From Achromobacter piechaudii NBRC 102461 (lineage in GTDB: Bacteria > Pseudomonadota > Gammaproteobacteria > Burkholderiales > Burkholderiaceae_B): a stretch of DNA of 64,000 bases. Positions 38,632 to 46,653 of this stretch are shown here, in pieces (position 1 is the stretch's first letter; each line of letters opens with the position of its first letter). The DNA is taken from positions 186,001-250,000 of the forward strand of contig NZ_BCTK01000008.1 of the NCBI RefSeq assembly GCF_001571245.1, written 5' to 3'. The notes under the pieces are model-generated. The model was not told where the DNA came from, ran no database searches, and saw only the letters and a program-made list of their open reading frames with translations. Position numbers and translations under genes: made by a program.

Positions 38632-39797
38632 TGGACTTTGCTTTCACCCCCGACCAATTGGCGCTGCGCGACGCGGTCTCGCGCATCTGCGACCGCTATC
38701 CCGACGAATACTGGCTGGAACGCGACCGCGAAGGCGGTTTTCCCGAGCCCCTGCACGCCGATCTGGCGCGCGACGGCTGGCTGGGCATCGCCATGCCGCA
38801 GGAATATGGCGGCGCGGGCCTGGGCATGACCGAAGCGGCGCTGATGATGCAGACCATCGCCGCTTCCGGCGCGGGCTTTACCGGCGCGTCCGCCGTGCAC
38901 ATGAACATCTTCGGGCTGAACCCCGTGGTGGTGTTCGGCAGCGACGAGCAGCGCGCGCGCTGGCTGGAACCGCTGATCGCCGGCCGCGAAAAGGCCTGCT
39001 TCGCCGTGACCGAGCCCGACGCCGGCCTGGATACCACCAAGCTGTCGACCCGGGCCGTGCGCCAGGGCGACGAGTACATCGTGCACGGCCGCAAGATCTG
39101 GATCTCGACGGCGCAGGTGGCCACCAAGATGCTGCTGCTGGCGCGCACCACCCCGCTGGCGGAAGTGGACAAGCCTACGCAGGGCCTGTCGCTCTTTTAT
39201 ACGGACCTGGACCGCGAAAAGATCGAAGTGCGTGAAATCGAGAAGATGGGGCGCAAGGCCGTGGACTCGAACATGCTGTTCATCGACGGGCTGCGCATCC
39301 CGGTGGCCGACCGCATCGGCGAGGAAGGCCGGGGCTTCGAATACATCCTGCACGGCCTGAACCCGGAACGCATCCTGATCGCCGCGGAAGCCGTGGGCAT
39401 CGGCCGCGCGGCGCTGGATCGCGCGGTGAAATACGCGGGCGAACGAACGGTATTCGGACGCCCCATCGGCCAGAATCAGGGCATTCAGCACCCGCTGGCG
39501 CAAGCCTGGATGCAGCTGGAGGCCGCCGACCTCATGGTCTTCAAGGCCGCCAGCCTGTACGACGCCGGCCAGCCTTGCGGTCCGTATGCCAACACGGCCA
39601 AATACCTGGCGGCCGAAGCGGGCTACAACGCCTGCCAGACGGCGGTGATGACCTTGGGCGGCATGGGCTACGCCAAGGAATATCACGTGGAACGGCTATT
39701 GCGCGAAAGCTTCATCCCGCGCATCGCACCCGTCAGCCCGCAGCTGATCATGTGCTTCATCGCCGAAAAGGTGCTGGGCCTGCCCAAGTCGTATTGA
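38631..39797 (+). CDS. Acyl-CoA dehydrogenase family protein
   Basis: FAD enzyme that would introduce an alpha-beta double bond in an acyl-CoA, probably the product of the upstream CoA-transferase. The 388-residue protein has the family flow: MDFAFTPDQLALRDAV, CFAVTEPDAG (FAD contact), KIWISTAQVATKMLLLART, FGRPIGQNQGIQHPLA and GGMGYAKEYHVERLLRES. The usual C-terminal YEGTxxIQ, which carries the catalytic Glu of medium- and short-chain enzymes, is replaced by IAPVSPQ. A glutamate in GLNPERI is placed like that of isovaleryl- and long-chain enzymes and may serve instead. It shares one base with the preceding gene. Confidence 0.93.
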   Translation: MDFAFTPDQLALRDAVSRICDRYPDEYWLERDREGGFPEPLHADLARDGWLGIAMPQEYGGAGLGMTEAALMMQTIAASGAGFTGASAVHMNIFGLNPVVVFGSDEQRARWLEPLIAGREKACFAVTEPDAGLDTTKLSTRAVRQGDEYIVHGRKIWISTAQVATKMLLLARTTPLAEVDKPTQGLSLFYTDLDREKIEVREIEKMGRKAVDSNMLFIDGLRIPVADRIGEEGRGFEYILHGLNPERILIAAEAVGIGRAALDRAVKYAGERTVFGRPIGQNQGIQHPLAQAWMQLEAADLMVFKAASLYDAGQPCGPYANTAKYLAAEAGYNACQTAVMTLGGMGYAKEYHVERLLRESFIPRIAPVSPQLIMCFIAEKVLGLPKSY

Positions 39798-39826
39798 CGC
39801 GGGCGACGGGCGCCCGCCCCGGGCGC

Positions 39827-40564
39827 TCAGGCCTGCTGTTCCAGGGCGGTGCAGGCCGCCCGCAGGATGCGCGCATACGCCTCCTGCTGCGGCTCGATCC
39901 GGTAGATCGGGCCGCCCACCGAAATCGCGTAATGTTCGCCCGACAGCGTGACGGGCCACGCGATGGCGCCCACGTCGGCGATCGATTCGCCGCTGTTCAT
40001 GAACCACCCGCGCTGCCGCGAACGCGCAAGATCGTCTTCCAGCGCCTGCGGCGTGACGAGCGTGCGTTCGTTGTAGCGCGTCATCGGCGTGCCTTCCAGG
40101 AAGGCCTGGCGCCCCGCCGCATCCATCAGCGACAGCAACGCCTTGCCGAGCGAATTGGCGTGTACGTCCTTGAACTCGCCGGCAACAGGCGCGTATCGGA
40201 TGGTATGTGGCGAATCCAGCACGTCCAGATACACCACCCGGCTGTCCTGCGTAAGCTTGGCGAACACCACGGTTTCGCGGGTCGCGTCACGCAGTTCAGC
40301 CAGGCTGGGATAGACCCGGTCCAGCACCGGATCGGCGCGGGCGATGCGCTGCGCCATGGCAAGCAGTCGGCCCGTGGGGTAGTAACCCTGGCGACGGCCG
40401 GTTTCGTACAGATAACCCAGGCCGGTCAGGGTGCGGATCAGCGCCAGGCAGCTGGAGACGGGGACGTCCAGCAGGCGGGCCAGCTCCGACAGTGGCAGCG
40501 CGCGTTTCTCGCGGGCAAAGGTTTCGATGATTTCGATGACTCGCAGCGCCGTCTTGACACTCAT
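39827..40564 (-). CDS. IclR-family transcriptional regulator
   Basis: Predicted ligand-responsive regulator of the adjacent catabolic genes. The N-terminal winged helix-turn-helix (ALPLSELARLLDVPVSSCLALIRTL) starts near residue 25, and a C-terminal GAF-like effector domain includes SLGKALLS and the region after NSGESIADVGAIAWPV. The start at 40564 (MSVKTALRVIEIIETF) fits the family; an in-frame ATG at 40597 with GAGG upstream is a real alternative. The gene converges on the dehydrogenase gene, so it does not share the operon's promoter. Target and effector are unknown. Confidence 0.88.
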   Translation of the reverse strand: MSVKTALRVIEIIETFAREKRALPLSELARLLDVPVSSCLALIRTLTGLGYLYETGRRQGYYPTGRLLAMAQRIARADPVLDRVYPSLAELRDATRETVVFAKLTQDSRVVYLDVLDSPHTIRYAPVAGEFKDVHANSLGKALLSLMDAAGRQAFLEGTPMTRYNERTLVTPQALEDDLARSRQRGWFMNSGESIADVGAIAWPVTLSGEHYAISVGGPIYRIEPQQEAYARILRAACTALEQQA

Positions 40565-40614
40565 TGCCCGATCCAAACTGATTAGCACGTGAAACATCAG
40601 GCCTCGCCGGGGGC

Positions 40615-40641
40615 TAAAGTTCCCTGCGAGGGTGCCGTTAT
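40615..40641 (+). promoter_or_regulatory. Sigma-28 (FliA) promoter ahead of flaG
   Basis: TAAAGTTC, an 11-base spacer and GCCGTTAT match the flagellar sigma consensus TAAAGTTT-N11-GCCGATAA at 13 of 16 positions with exact spacing. Transcription would start about 60 bases before flaG and could run through fliD, fliS and fliT. This marks flaG-fliDST as late flagellar genes. Confidence 0.7.
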
Positions 40642-40707
40642 CGTAGCTGAGAATTCCCTGAAAACAGCGCGTTCCTCCGAGACGCCCACATCGCCGCTGG
40701 AGTGATC

Positions 40708-41085
40708 ATGGCCGTAACCCCCCTAGCCCCCGCTACGTTCGCACCCGCTGCGGTCGTGCCCGCGCCCATCGCCGCCGAACCGGCTGTGAGCGTGACGCCC
40801 GCCGCCGCCGCGACGAACAGCGGCGCCTCCGACAGTGCTACGTCGGACCAATCTGATTCGCAGAAGCTGCCTTTGGATAAGGCGCTGGACGAAATCAACG
40901 ACCAGATGAAGGCGTGGTCGACGCAGCTGCAGTTCGAAATAGACCCGAACGTGCATCAGGTGGTGGTGTCGGTAGTGGACGCGGAATCAGGCGATGTCAT
41001 CCGCACGATCCCCAGCGAAACCGTGCTGAAGATCGCCAAAATGATCGTGAACATGCAAGGCAATGGCATCAAGACCTCTGCGTGA
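40708..41085 (+). CDS. flaG: FlaG-family flagellar protein
   Basis: Small protein linked to filament length control in other bacteria. The 125-residue protein has an Ala/Pro-rich N-terminal half and the conserved FlaG C-terminal domain (LQFEIDPNVHQVVVSVVD, then GDVIRTIPSETVLKIAKMI). The ATG at 40708 is preferred over a GTG six bases upstream. It lies ahead of fliD, a usual pairing, but the flagellin gene that often precedes it is not in the window; the upstream neighbour is the IclR regulator. Confidence 0.88.
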   Translation: MAVTPLAPATFAPAAVVPAPIAAEPAVSVTPAAAATNSGASDSATSDQSDSQKLPLDKALDEINDQMKAWSTQLQFEIDPNVHQVVVSVVDAESGDVIRTIPSETVLKIAKMIVNMQGNGIKTSA

Positions 41086-41228
41086 GTGACCCTTAAAACA
41101 GTGTTTTTCATGCAAGTTGGCGCCTGTACGTGAGGGAAACCCCGAATTAGGCCCGCCTTATGCCCTTACCCGGCCAATCGCCGGCACCGTATTTTTGACA
41201 GAATCGCATCGCTAGGAAGGAATTTCAC

Positions 41229-42617
41229 ATGGCTTCTATTACCAACCTTGGGTCCGTGTCCGGCTTGCCGCTGGAAAAGATCCTGTCGGACCTGCAAGAC
41301 GCCGAGACGAAAAAGCTGTCGGTCTACACGACCCGTGCCGAAAGCTATCAGACCCGTATCGACGCTTACTCGCAGCTGCAAAGCGCGTTGGAAGCCCTTC
41401 AATCGTCGGCCGCCGTGCTCGGCAAGACGGAAACGATGGCTGCCATCAAGGGCAGCGTGACTGGCGGTTCCGCCTTGACGGCCACCGTGGCCGCTGAAGG
41501 CGCCGTTGCCGGTCAGTACACCATTGAAGTGAAAAACCTGGCCCGCGCACAAAGCCTGCAATCCTCGGCCGTCGCCGACCGCACCGCCAAGAACGGCGCC
41601 ACCGGCACGTTTGAAATCGAGCTGTCCGACGGCACCAAGCGCACCGTCGACCTGAAGGACGACACGTCGCTGAACGGTATCGTCAAAGCCATCAATGCCG
41701 ACGACAAGACCGGCCTGCGCGCCACCGTCATCAACGACGGCAACGGCAACAACTTCCTGATGCTGACCGCGCGCGACACGGGCGAGAAGGCATCGGTCAA
41801 GTCCATCACCGTCAATGGCGACCAGTCGCTCAAGGACATCCTGACCTTCAGCACCGATGCCGGCGGCAACACCAGCGGCATGACGGCCACCAAGGGGCAG
41901 GACGCCGAAGTCATCATCAACGGCATCACGGTCAAGAGCGGCTCGAACAATATTTCGACCGCCATCGACGGCATCACGCTGAATCTGGCCGAGAAAACCG
42001 AGACCGACAAGCCGATCACGCTGAAGCTGGAAGCGGACACCTCCGTGGCCAGCAAGGCAGTGCAGGACTTCGTCACCAAGTACAAGACGCTGCAGACGAC
42101 CATCAAGAACCTGACGGCGTTCGATTCAAAGGCGGCCACCAACCAGCCGCTGACGGGCGACGGCACGACGCGGTCGATCCAATCGGCCTTGTCCGGCGCG
42201 CTGCAATCGGTGCTGGGCGATGGCACGCTGCGCTCGCTGGCGGACCTGGGCATCACCACCGACGCCACCGCGCGTGAATTGAAGCTGGACACCACCAAGC
42301 TGACCAAGGCGCTGACCGAAAATCCCGCCGACGTCACCAAGTTGCTGACCGGCGAGAACGGCCTGGCCAAGAATATCGACAAGGCCCTCAAGGACGTCCT
42401 GGGTTCGACGGGTTCGCTCAAGACGCGCCAGGACGGCCTGGCCAAGACCATCAGCGCGCTGGATGCGCAAAAGGCACGTGCCAAGGCGTCGAGCGACGCC
42501 GAAATCGAACGGATGCGCGCGCAGTTTGTTGCGCTGGACACCTTCTATATGAAGATGCAAAGCACGGGCAACTACCTGACCCAGCAGTTTGAGGCAATGA
42601 ATAAGTCCAACAAGTAA
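41229..42617 (+). CDS. fliD: Flagellar hook-associated protein 2 (filament cap)
   Basis: Forms the pentameric cap at the filament tip that folds incoming flagellin. The 462-residue protein has the N-terminal FliD domain with heptad pattern (LGSVSGLPLEKILSDLQDAETKKL), a central variable domain, and a C-terminal domain ending in a coiled coil and MKMQSTGNYLTQQFEAMN. A good AAGGAA ribosome-binding site precedes the start. The 143-base gap after flaG has no obvious sigma-28 promoter, so it is probably read through from flaG. Confidence 0.95.
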   Translation: MASITNLGSVSGLPLEKILSDLQDAETKKLSVYTTRAESYQTRIDAYSQLQSALEALQSSAAVLGKTETMAAIKGSVTGGSALTATVAAEGAVAGQYTIEVKNLARAQSLQSSAVADRTAKNGATGTFEIELSDGTKRTVDLKDDTSLNGIVKAINADDKTGLRATVINDGNGNNFLMLTARDTGEKASVKSITVNGDQSLKDILTFSTDAGGNTSGMTATKGQDAEVIINGITVKSGSNNISTAIDGITLNLAEKTETDKPITLKLEADTSVASKAVQDFVTKYKTLQTTIKNLTAFDSKAATNQPLTGDGTTRSIQSALSGALQSVLGDGTLRSLADLGITTDATARELKLDTTKLTKALTENPADVTKLLTGENGLAKNIDKALKDVLGSTGSLKTRQDGLAKTISALDAQKARAKASSDAEIERMRAQFVALDTFYMKMQSTGNYLTQQFEAMNKSNK

Positions 42618-42636
42618 CTTATAGAAGATGCATTAA

Positions 42637-43065
42637 ATGACGTATGCCGCCCGACGGCCCTCAGGGTCTTATTCTGTTCGTTCCTACGCCGATATCGGCC
42701 TGGAAACGCAAGTCCTGGGCGCAAGCCCGGAGCGGCTGATCACCCTGCTCTACCTGGGTGCGCGGGCGGCCATCGGGCAGGCGCGCATCCACTTGAACGA
42801 AGGCCGGATCGCCGAACGTGGCGCCGCGATCTCGAAAGCCATCAAGATCGTCGATGAAGGCCTGAAGACGGGGCTGAACATGGAGGCGGGCGGCGACATC
42901 GCCGCCAACCTCGCCCTGCTCTACGACTACATCATCCGTACCCTGCTGACAGCGAACCTGAAGGCGGACGTCGAGCAGCTGGATATTGCCGACCGGCTGC
43001 TGGCCGACCTGGCCGAAGCCTGGCAGACTTCCATCGACCGGCCGGCTGGCGGATTGGAGCCGTAA
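42637..43065 (+). CDS. fliS: Flagellin-specific export chaperone FliS
   Basis: Binds the C-terminus of flagellin in the cytosol and escorts it to the export gate. The 142-residue protein shows the family pattern ASPERLITLLYLGARAAI, with a helical bundle (GRIAERGAAISKAIKIVDEGL, LALLYDYIIRTLLTANLK). Its stop overlaps the fliT start (TAATG). Confidence 0.94.
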   Translation: MTYAARRPSGSYSVRSYADIGLETQVLGASPERLITLLYLGARAAIGQARIHLNEGRIAERGAAISKAIKIVDEGLKTGLNMEAGGDIAANLALLYDYIIRTLLTANLKADVEQLDIADRLLADLAEAWQTSIDRPAGGLEP

Positions 43066-43466
43066 TGGCCCGACCCATGCCCCTAGCCAGCCTGCGAACG
43101 CCCGAGATTTCCATGACGTCCCTCACCCAGTCCCTTCCCTCCATCCTGGAAAACTACCAGGAAATTGCGTCCATCACGGGGGAAATGCTGAACGCCGCCA
43201 AGGCGGGTGACTGGGATCTGGCCATGGTTCACGGCCAGCAATACTGTGAACGCGTCGAGCTCTTGCGCCAGACCGAACAGAAAGCCCCGCTGGACGACGC
43301 GGCTCGCGCCATGAAATACGACCTGCTCGTGCGCATTCTGGAAAACGATGCAGAGACGCGCGACCTGGCCATTCCTCAACTGGCGCGCCTGGGCGAGCTG
43401 CTGGGCCGCATGAAGCGCCAGCAGACGCTGCTGTCGGCCTACGGATATCAGGCGCCTGAAGAATGA
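43065..43466 (+). CDS. fliT: Flagellar export chaperone FliT
   Basis: Small helical chaperone of FliD that in enterics also restrains FlhDC. Identification rests on position directly after fliS, size (133 residues) and an all-helical composition with ILENYQEIASITGEMLNAAKAGDWDL at the start of the conserved part. The start at 43065 has GGAG five bases upstream and overlaps the fliS stop; an internal ATG at 43113 is a weaker choice. It overlaps the next gene by four bases. Confidence 0.8.
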   Translation: MARPMPLASLRTPEISMTSLTQSLPSILENYQEIASITGEMLNAAKAGDWDLAMVHGQQYCERVELLRQTEQKAPLDDAARAMKYDLLVRILENDAETRDLAIPQLARLGELLGRMKRQQTLLSAYGYQAPEE

Positions 43467-44785
43467 GCGTCGGTCCCGCCGCACTCGGTAACGTCCTGGT
43501 GCAGCGGTTGGACGCCGTGCTTGGCACGACGATGTCCGCCGCGAACGCCAACCAGGTTTCAGGCGCGCGGCCGGATGCCGTCAGCCAACCTGGCGGCCCG
43601 GAAAAGCCCGGGTCCTCGGACGCCTCCACCCGCGATCCCCGGCAAGGCATACAAACTGGCGGCGCCCGAGGCGACCGCCAGAATGCCGTCGTGGACGCCA
43701 AGACCGCCGCCGCGCTGGCGCTGGCCGCGCGCGGCCTGGTCACCAGCAGCGACACGACCGCCTCGGCTCCGACGACGCTGGGCACCACTGCCCGCACGAT
43801 CCTCGCCTTGCTGGCCCAGTTCCCCGAAGCCGCGCCCGCCGTCCAGGGGCGAGCGCCGCTATGGAGCGGCAGCGGCGAGGCCGCGCCCGGCCAAGCCCCC
43901 GCGCAGGCAACGCCGCAACCCGCCCCGGGCAACGCGGCCGCAGCGCCCGCGCAAACCGCGACCCCACAACCGGGGACCCCGCCTTCCGCTTCCCTCGCGC
44001 TCCCGGCTGGCGCGGATGCAGCGGCTGCCGCCAAGACCACGCGCCCCGCAGGCTCGGCCGACGCCCATGCGGCGCGCGGCGCGGACGCGGCGGCGCATGC
44101 CTCGCTGGCCGCCGGCGGACCGTCCGCCCGCCTGCTGGGCCAGGCCTTGCGCCAGGCGTTGCAGACCAGCGGCCTGTTCTACGAATCGCACCTGACCGAC
44201 ATGGTGTTCGGCCGGACCAATCCGGACGCGCTGAAAAAAGAGCCGCAGGCCAATCTACCCAAGGACAGCGCGCAGCAGACGGCCAACGCAGCCCGCAGCC
44301 GCGCCGAAGCCCCCGCCGCCAACCGCACGGCGGGTGGCGCCGATGCGCCCTCGGGCGCGGGGACGTCCTCGACCCCCGCGCCGAGTACGCCCGTCGCCGG
44401 CATCCACCAGGACCTCACCGTGCTGGTCCGCCAACAGCTGGACGTGCTGGCCAACCAATCCCTGACCTGGCAAGGCGAGGCCTGGCCCGGTACGCCGATG
44501 GAATGGGAAGTGGAACGCGACCCCTACGGCGGCGATCCCGATTCGGCCACGCCCACCTGGGCCACGCGCCTGAAGCTGGACCTGCCCCGTCTTGGCCTGG
44601 TCGACGCCCGGCTGAACCTGGCGGGCGACCAGATCGTGCTGCAACTGGTCGCGCCGCTTGCCGCCGGTGAAATCAATAACGCCTCCGACCAGCTGCGCTC
44701 GCGCCTGCTGGCTGCCGGCCTGACCCTGAGCAATCTGGCGGTCAGCGTGACGGACCCGCGCCCAGTCATCCCGACCGACTTCTGA
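43463..44785 (+). CDS. Second FliK-like protein with hook-length-control C-terminal domain
   Basis: A 440-residue protein with a long Ala/Pro-rich disordered N-terminal region (to about residue 310) and a compact C-terminal domain. The C-terminal part (VRQQLDVLANQSLTWQGEAWPG, LKLDLPRLGLVDARLNLAGDQI, LRSRLLAAGLTLSNLAV) resembles the substrate-switch domain of FliK. It is distinct from the classical fliK at 52029. It is coupled on both sides (ATGA with fliT, TGATG with the FlhB-C-like gene), and pairing a FliK-like with an FlhB-C-like gene suggests joint action at the export gate. Its precise role is not known. Confidence 0.75.
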   Translation: MSVGPAALGNVLVQRLDAVLGTTMSAANANQVSGARPDAVSQPGGPEKPGSSDASTRDPRQGIQTGGARGDRQNAVVDAKTAAALALAARGLVTSSDTTASAPTTLGTTARTILALLAQFPEAAPAVQGRAPLWSGSGEAAPGQAPAQATPQPAPGNAAAAPAQTATPQPGTPPSASLALPAGADAAAAAKTTRPAGSADAHAARGADAAAHASLAAGGPSARLLGQALRQALQTSGLFYESHLTDMVFGRTNPDALKKEPQANLPKDSAQQTANAARSRAEAPAANRTAGGADAPSGAGTSSTPAPSTPVAGIHQDLTVLVRQQLDVLANQSLTWQGEAWPGTPMEWEVERDPYGGDPDSATPTWATRLKLDLPRLGLVDARLNLAGDQIVLQLVAPLAAGEINNASDQLRSRLLAAGLTLSNLAVSVTDPRPVIPTDF

Positions 44786-45102
44786 TGAGCAACACCCCCT
44801 ATACCGAGGACGGCGGCCCCAACGCCAACCGCAATGCGGCCGTCGCCATTTCCTACGACGACAAGGACGGCGCCCCGCGCGTCGTCGCCAAGGGCTACGG
44901 CCAGCTTGCCGACACCATCGTGCGCGCCGCCGAAGAAAATGGCCTGTATGTGCATGAATCGCGTGAATTGGTCGGCCTGCTCATGCAGGTGGACCTGGAT
45001 GCACATATTCCTCCCCAACTGTACGTGGCAGTGGCAGAATTGCTGGCTTGGCTCTATCGCCTGGAATCGCGCGAGCTTCCCCAAGCGGCGCCGCCCGCCT
45101 GA
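44785..45102 (+). CDS. FlhB C-terminal-domain-like protein (FhlB type)
   Basis: A 105-residue soluble protein resembling the cytoplasmic C-terminal domain of the export-gate protein FlhB (AVAISYDD, APRVVAKGYGQLADTI, ENGLYVHESRELVGLL, and a final helix LYVAVAELLAWLYRLE). FlhB's autocleavage site NPTH is not present: the equivalent stretch reads NRNA before AVAI. It has no membrane part. It may compete with or assist FlhB in substrate switching, but this is inference. It follows the FliK-like gene with overlapping stop and start. Confidence 0.82.
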   Translation: MSNTPYTEDGGPNANRNAAVAISYDDKDGAPRVVAKGYGQLADTIVRAAEENGLYVHESRELVGLLMQVDLDAHIPPQLYVAVAELLAWLYRLESRELPQAAPPA

Positions 45103-45126
45103 CCTCATTCTCTAAGGACCACCAAC

Positions 45127-45930
45127 GTGTTGGAAGCCAGCGACCCGGAATTCCTGCTGACCCGGCCGGAAGACATGCGCTCCGCTCTGTTCGAGCTGAC
45201 GCACCCCGACAGCCACATCCTTGTGCGCGACGCCGCCGACCGTGAAATGGCGGTGCTGGTGCTGGGCGCGGACAAACAGACTCGCCAATTCTTCTGGCGA
45301 CCGCGCGACTACGCGGGCGCTGACTTCGAGCAGTCCGACAGCATGGGGCTGCTCAGTGGCACCACCTTCCATTTCCATGCCACCGCCTATGGCGGCGTAC
45401 AGATCCGCTTTCGCGTGCAGCGCCCCGAAGTGATCCACTTCGACGACGGCAGCGCGGCGCTGATGTCGCCGTTTCCCGATCGACTGGCCCGCATCCAGCG
45501 ACGCAAGATGTTCCGCGCCTCGCTGGCCACTGGCGCCGGCCAGTACCAGGCCATCTGGCAGCCCGAGCCCAAGGTCAAGCCCTTGAGCTTCACGGTGCGC
45601 GACATCTCGGTTGACGGCGTGGGCCTGCGCGCCGGCCTGGCGGTGCCCGCCCTGCCCGAGCGCGGCACGATCATGGAAGACGTGCAACTCGATTTTGGCG
45701 ATCTCGGCAAACTCAGCGCCCACCTGGAAGTGCGCAACGTCTACCCGATTTCCGGCCAGCCCATGATCCAGCCGGACAGCCCGGAAGAAGAAGCGCCCCG
45801 GCACGTATCCCTGACCGGCGAACCGCCGATGAGCCACGTCGGCGCCGTGTTCCTGAACCTGGATGCACGCCAGGAAAACTGGCTGCAAAAAGTGGTGTGG
45901 CGGCTGGAAAAAGGCGCGCAGCGCAACTGA
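45127..45930 (+). CDS. ycgR: Flagellar brake protein YcgR (PilZ domain)
   Basis: Cyclic-di-GMP receptor that slows the flagellar motor. The 267-residue protein has the YcgR N-terminal domain (from RSALFELTHPDSHILV) and a PilZ domain with both binding signatures: RKMFR (RxxxR, near residue 125) and DISVDG (D/NxSxxG, near residue 160). The start is a GTG preceded by AAGGA. It is the last gene of the flaG-fliDST group and ends at a bidirectional terminator. Confidence 0.93.
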   Translation: MLEASDPEFLLTRPEDMRSALFELTHPDSHILVRDAADREMAVLVLGADKQTRQFFWRPRDYAGADFEQSDSMGLLSGTTFHFHATAYGGVQIRFRVQRPEVIHFDDGSAALMSPFPDRLARIQRRKMFRASLATGAGQYQAIWQPEPKVKPLSFTVRDISVDGVGLRAGLAVPALPERGTIMEDVQLDFGDLGKLSAHLEVRNVYPISGQPMIQPDSPEEEAPRHVSLTGEPPMSHVGAVFLNLDARQENWLQKVVWRLEKGAQRN

Positions 45931-45950
45931 GCGCAAGCCTCGCACAAAAA

Positions 45951-45986
45951 AAAGGCCTTTCCGATTGAACCGGAAAGGCCTTTTTT
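45951..45986. terminator. Bidirectional terminator between ycgR and fliE
   Basis: A perfect 13-bp stem (AAAGGCCTTTCCG / CGGAAAGGCCTTT) with a seven-base loop is flanked by an A-run and a T-run. It separates the convergent ycgR and fliE genes and can stop transcription from both. Confidence 0.92.
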
Positions 45987-45999
45987 CAGATCGACGCCA

Positions 46000-46332
46000 T
46001 CACACGGCCATCGACGAGATTTCCTTGTAGGCCGCAACCAGCTTGTTGCGCACCTGCACCGCGGTCTGAAAGCCAAGGCTGGCTTTCTGCATGTCGATGA
46101 TCACGTCGTTCAGCGAGATGTCCGGCGCGCCCATTTCAAACGCCTTGGCCTGCGCCGACGACGCGTTCTGGGCCGAGGTGACGCGGCGGATCGAGCGTTG
46201 CAGCTCGGCGGCGAAACCGTCGGGCTGGCCGACCGATTCCCCGGCGGCCAGATTGCCGGTTTCCGCCTTGCTCACGACGGTGCGCATCTGCTGGAGCATG
46301 CTTTCGATGCCGTTCAAGCCTGATACAGCCAT
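46000..46332 (-). CDS. fliE: Flagellar hook-basal body protein FliE
   Basis: Joins the MS ring to the proximal rod and is exported by the flagellar system. The 110-residue protein matches the family in length and in the C-terminal block [35 protein letters not shown]. It is divergent from fliF, with a 321-base shared control region, the usual arrangement. Confidence 0.95.
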   Translation of the reverse strand: MAVSGLNGIESMLQQMRTVVSKAETGNLAAGESVGQPDGFAAELQRSIRRVTSAQNASSAQAKAFEMGAPDISLNDVIIDMQKASLGFQTAVQVRNKLVAAYKEISSMAV

Positions 46333-46653
46333 TACCTGATTCCTTGCTGGTGGGGCGATTACGCCAATGTTGCCGCAAAGCGTAACGCCGATCGCGCGCG
46401 CCCATAGCCGTTAAAAACCGCCAAAAACCCCGACATTTCCCCGAATGCCGAACGTCGGGGCCGGATCTGTCGTGCGCGCCATGACATAGAGGATAAGTAA
46501 CGCCAAAAACCGGCTGTTTTCATCGATTGGGATTGTCGACCCAAGGGCAATAATCCAGGCTCTCCCCAGACCAGAAGCACGTTGCATGTGTAATCTGCCC
46601 TACCCAGACATGAAGTCCTTTTCCTTGCGCCGCGCAGCCAGCGGGAGCCGTCG
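46333..46653. other. fliE-fliF divergent control region
   Basis: No gene is seen in these 321 bases. Two GCCAAAAACC elements (within 46416-46429 and 46499-46512) form a direct repeat about 82 bases apart, and CCCCGAC/GTCGGGG forms a long-loop dyad around 46428-46460. I found no convincing sigma-28 or sigma-54 promoter; early flagellar genes of this group are often under FlhDC, whose sites I cannot recognise reliably by eye. Confidence 0.5.
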
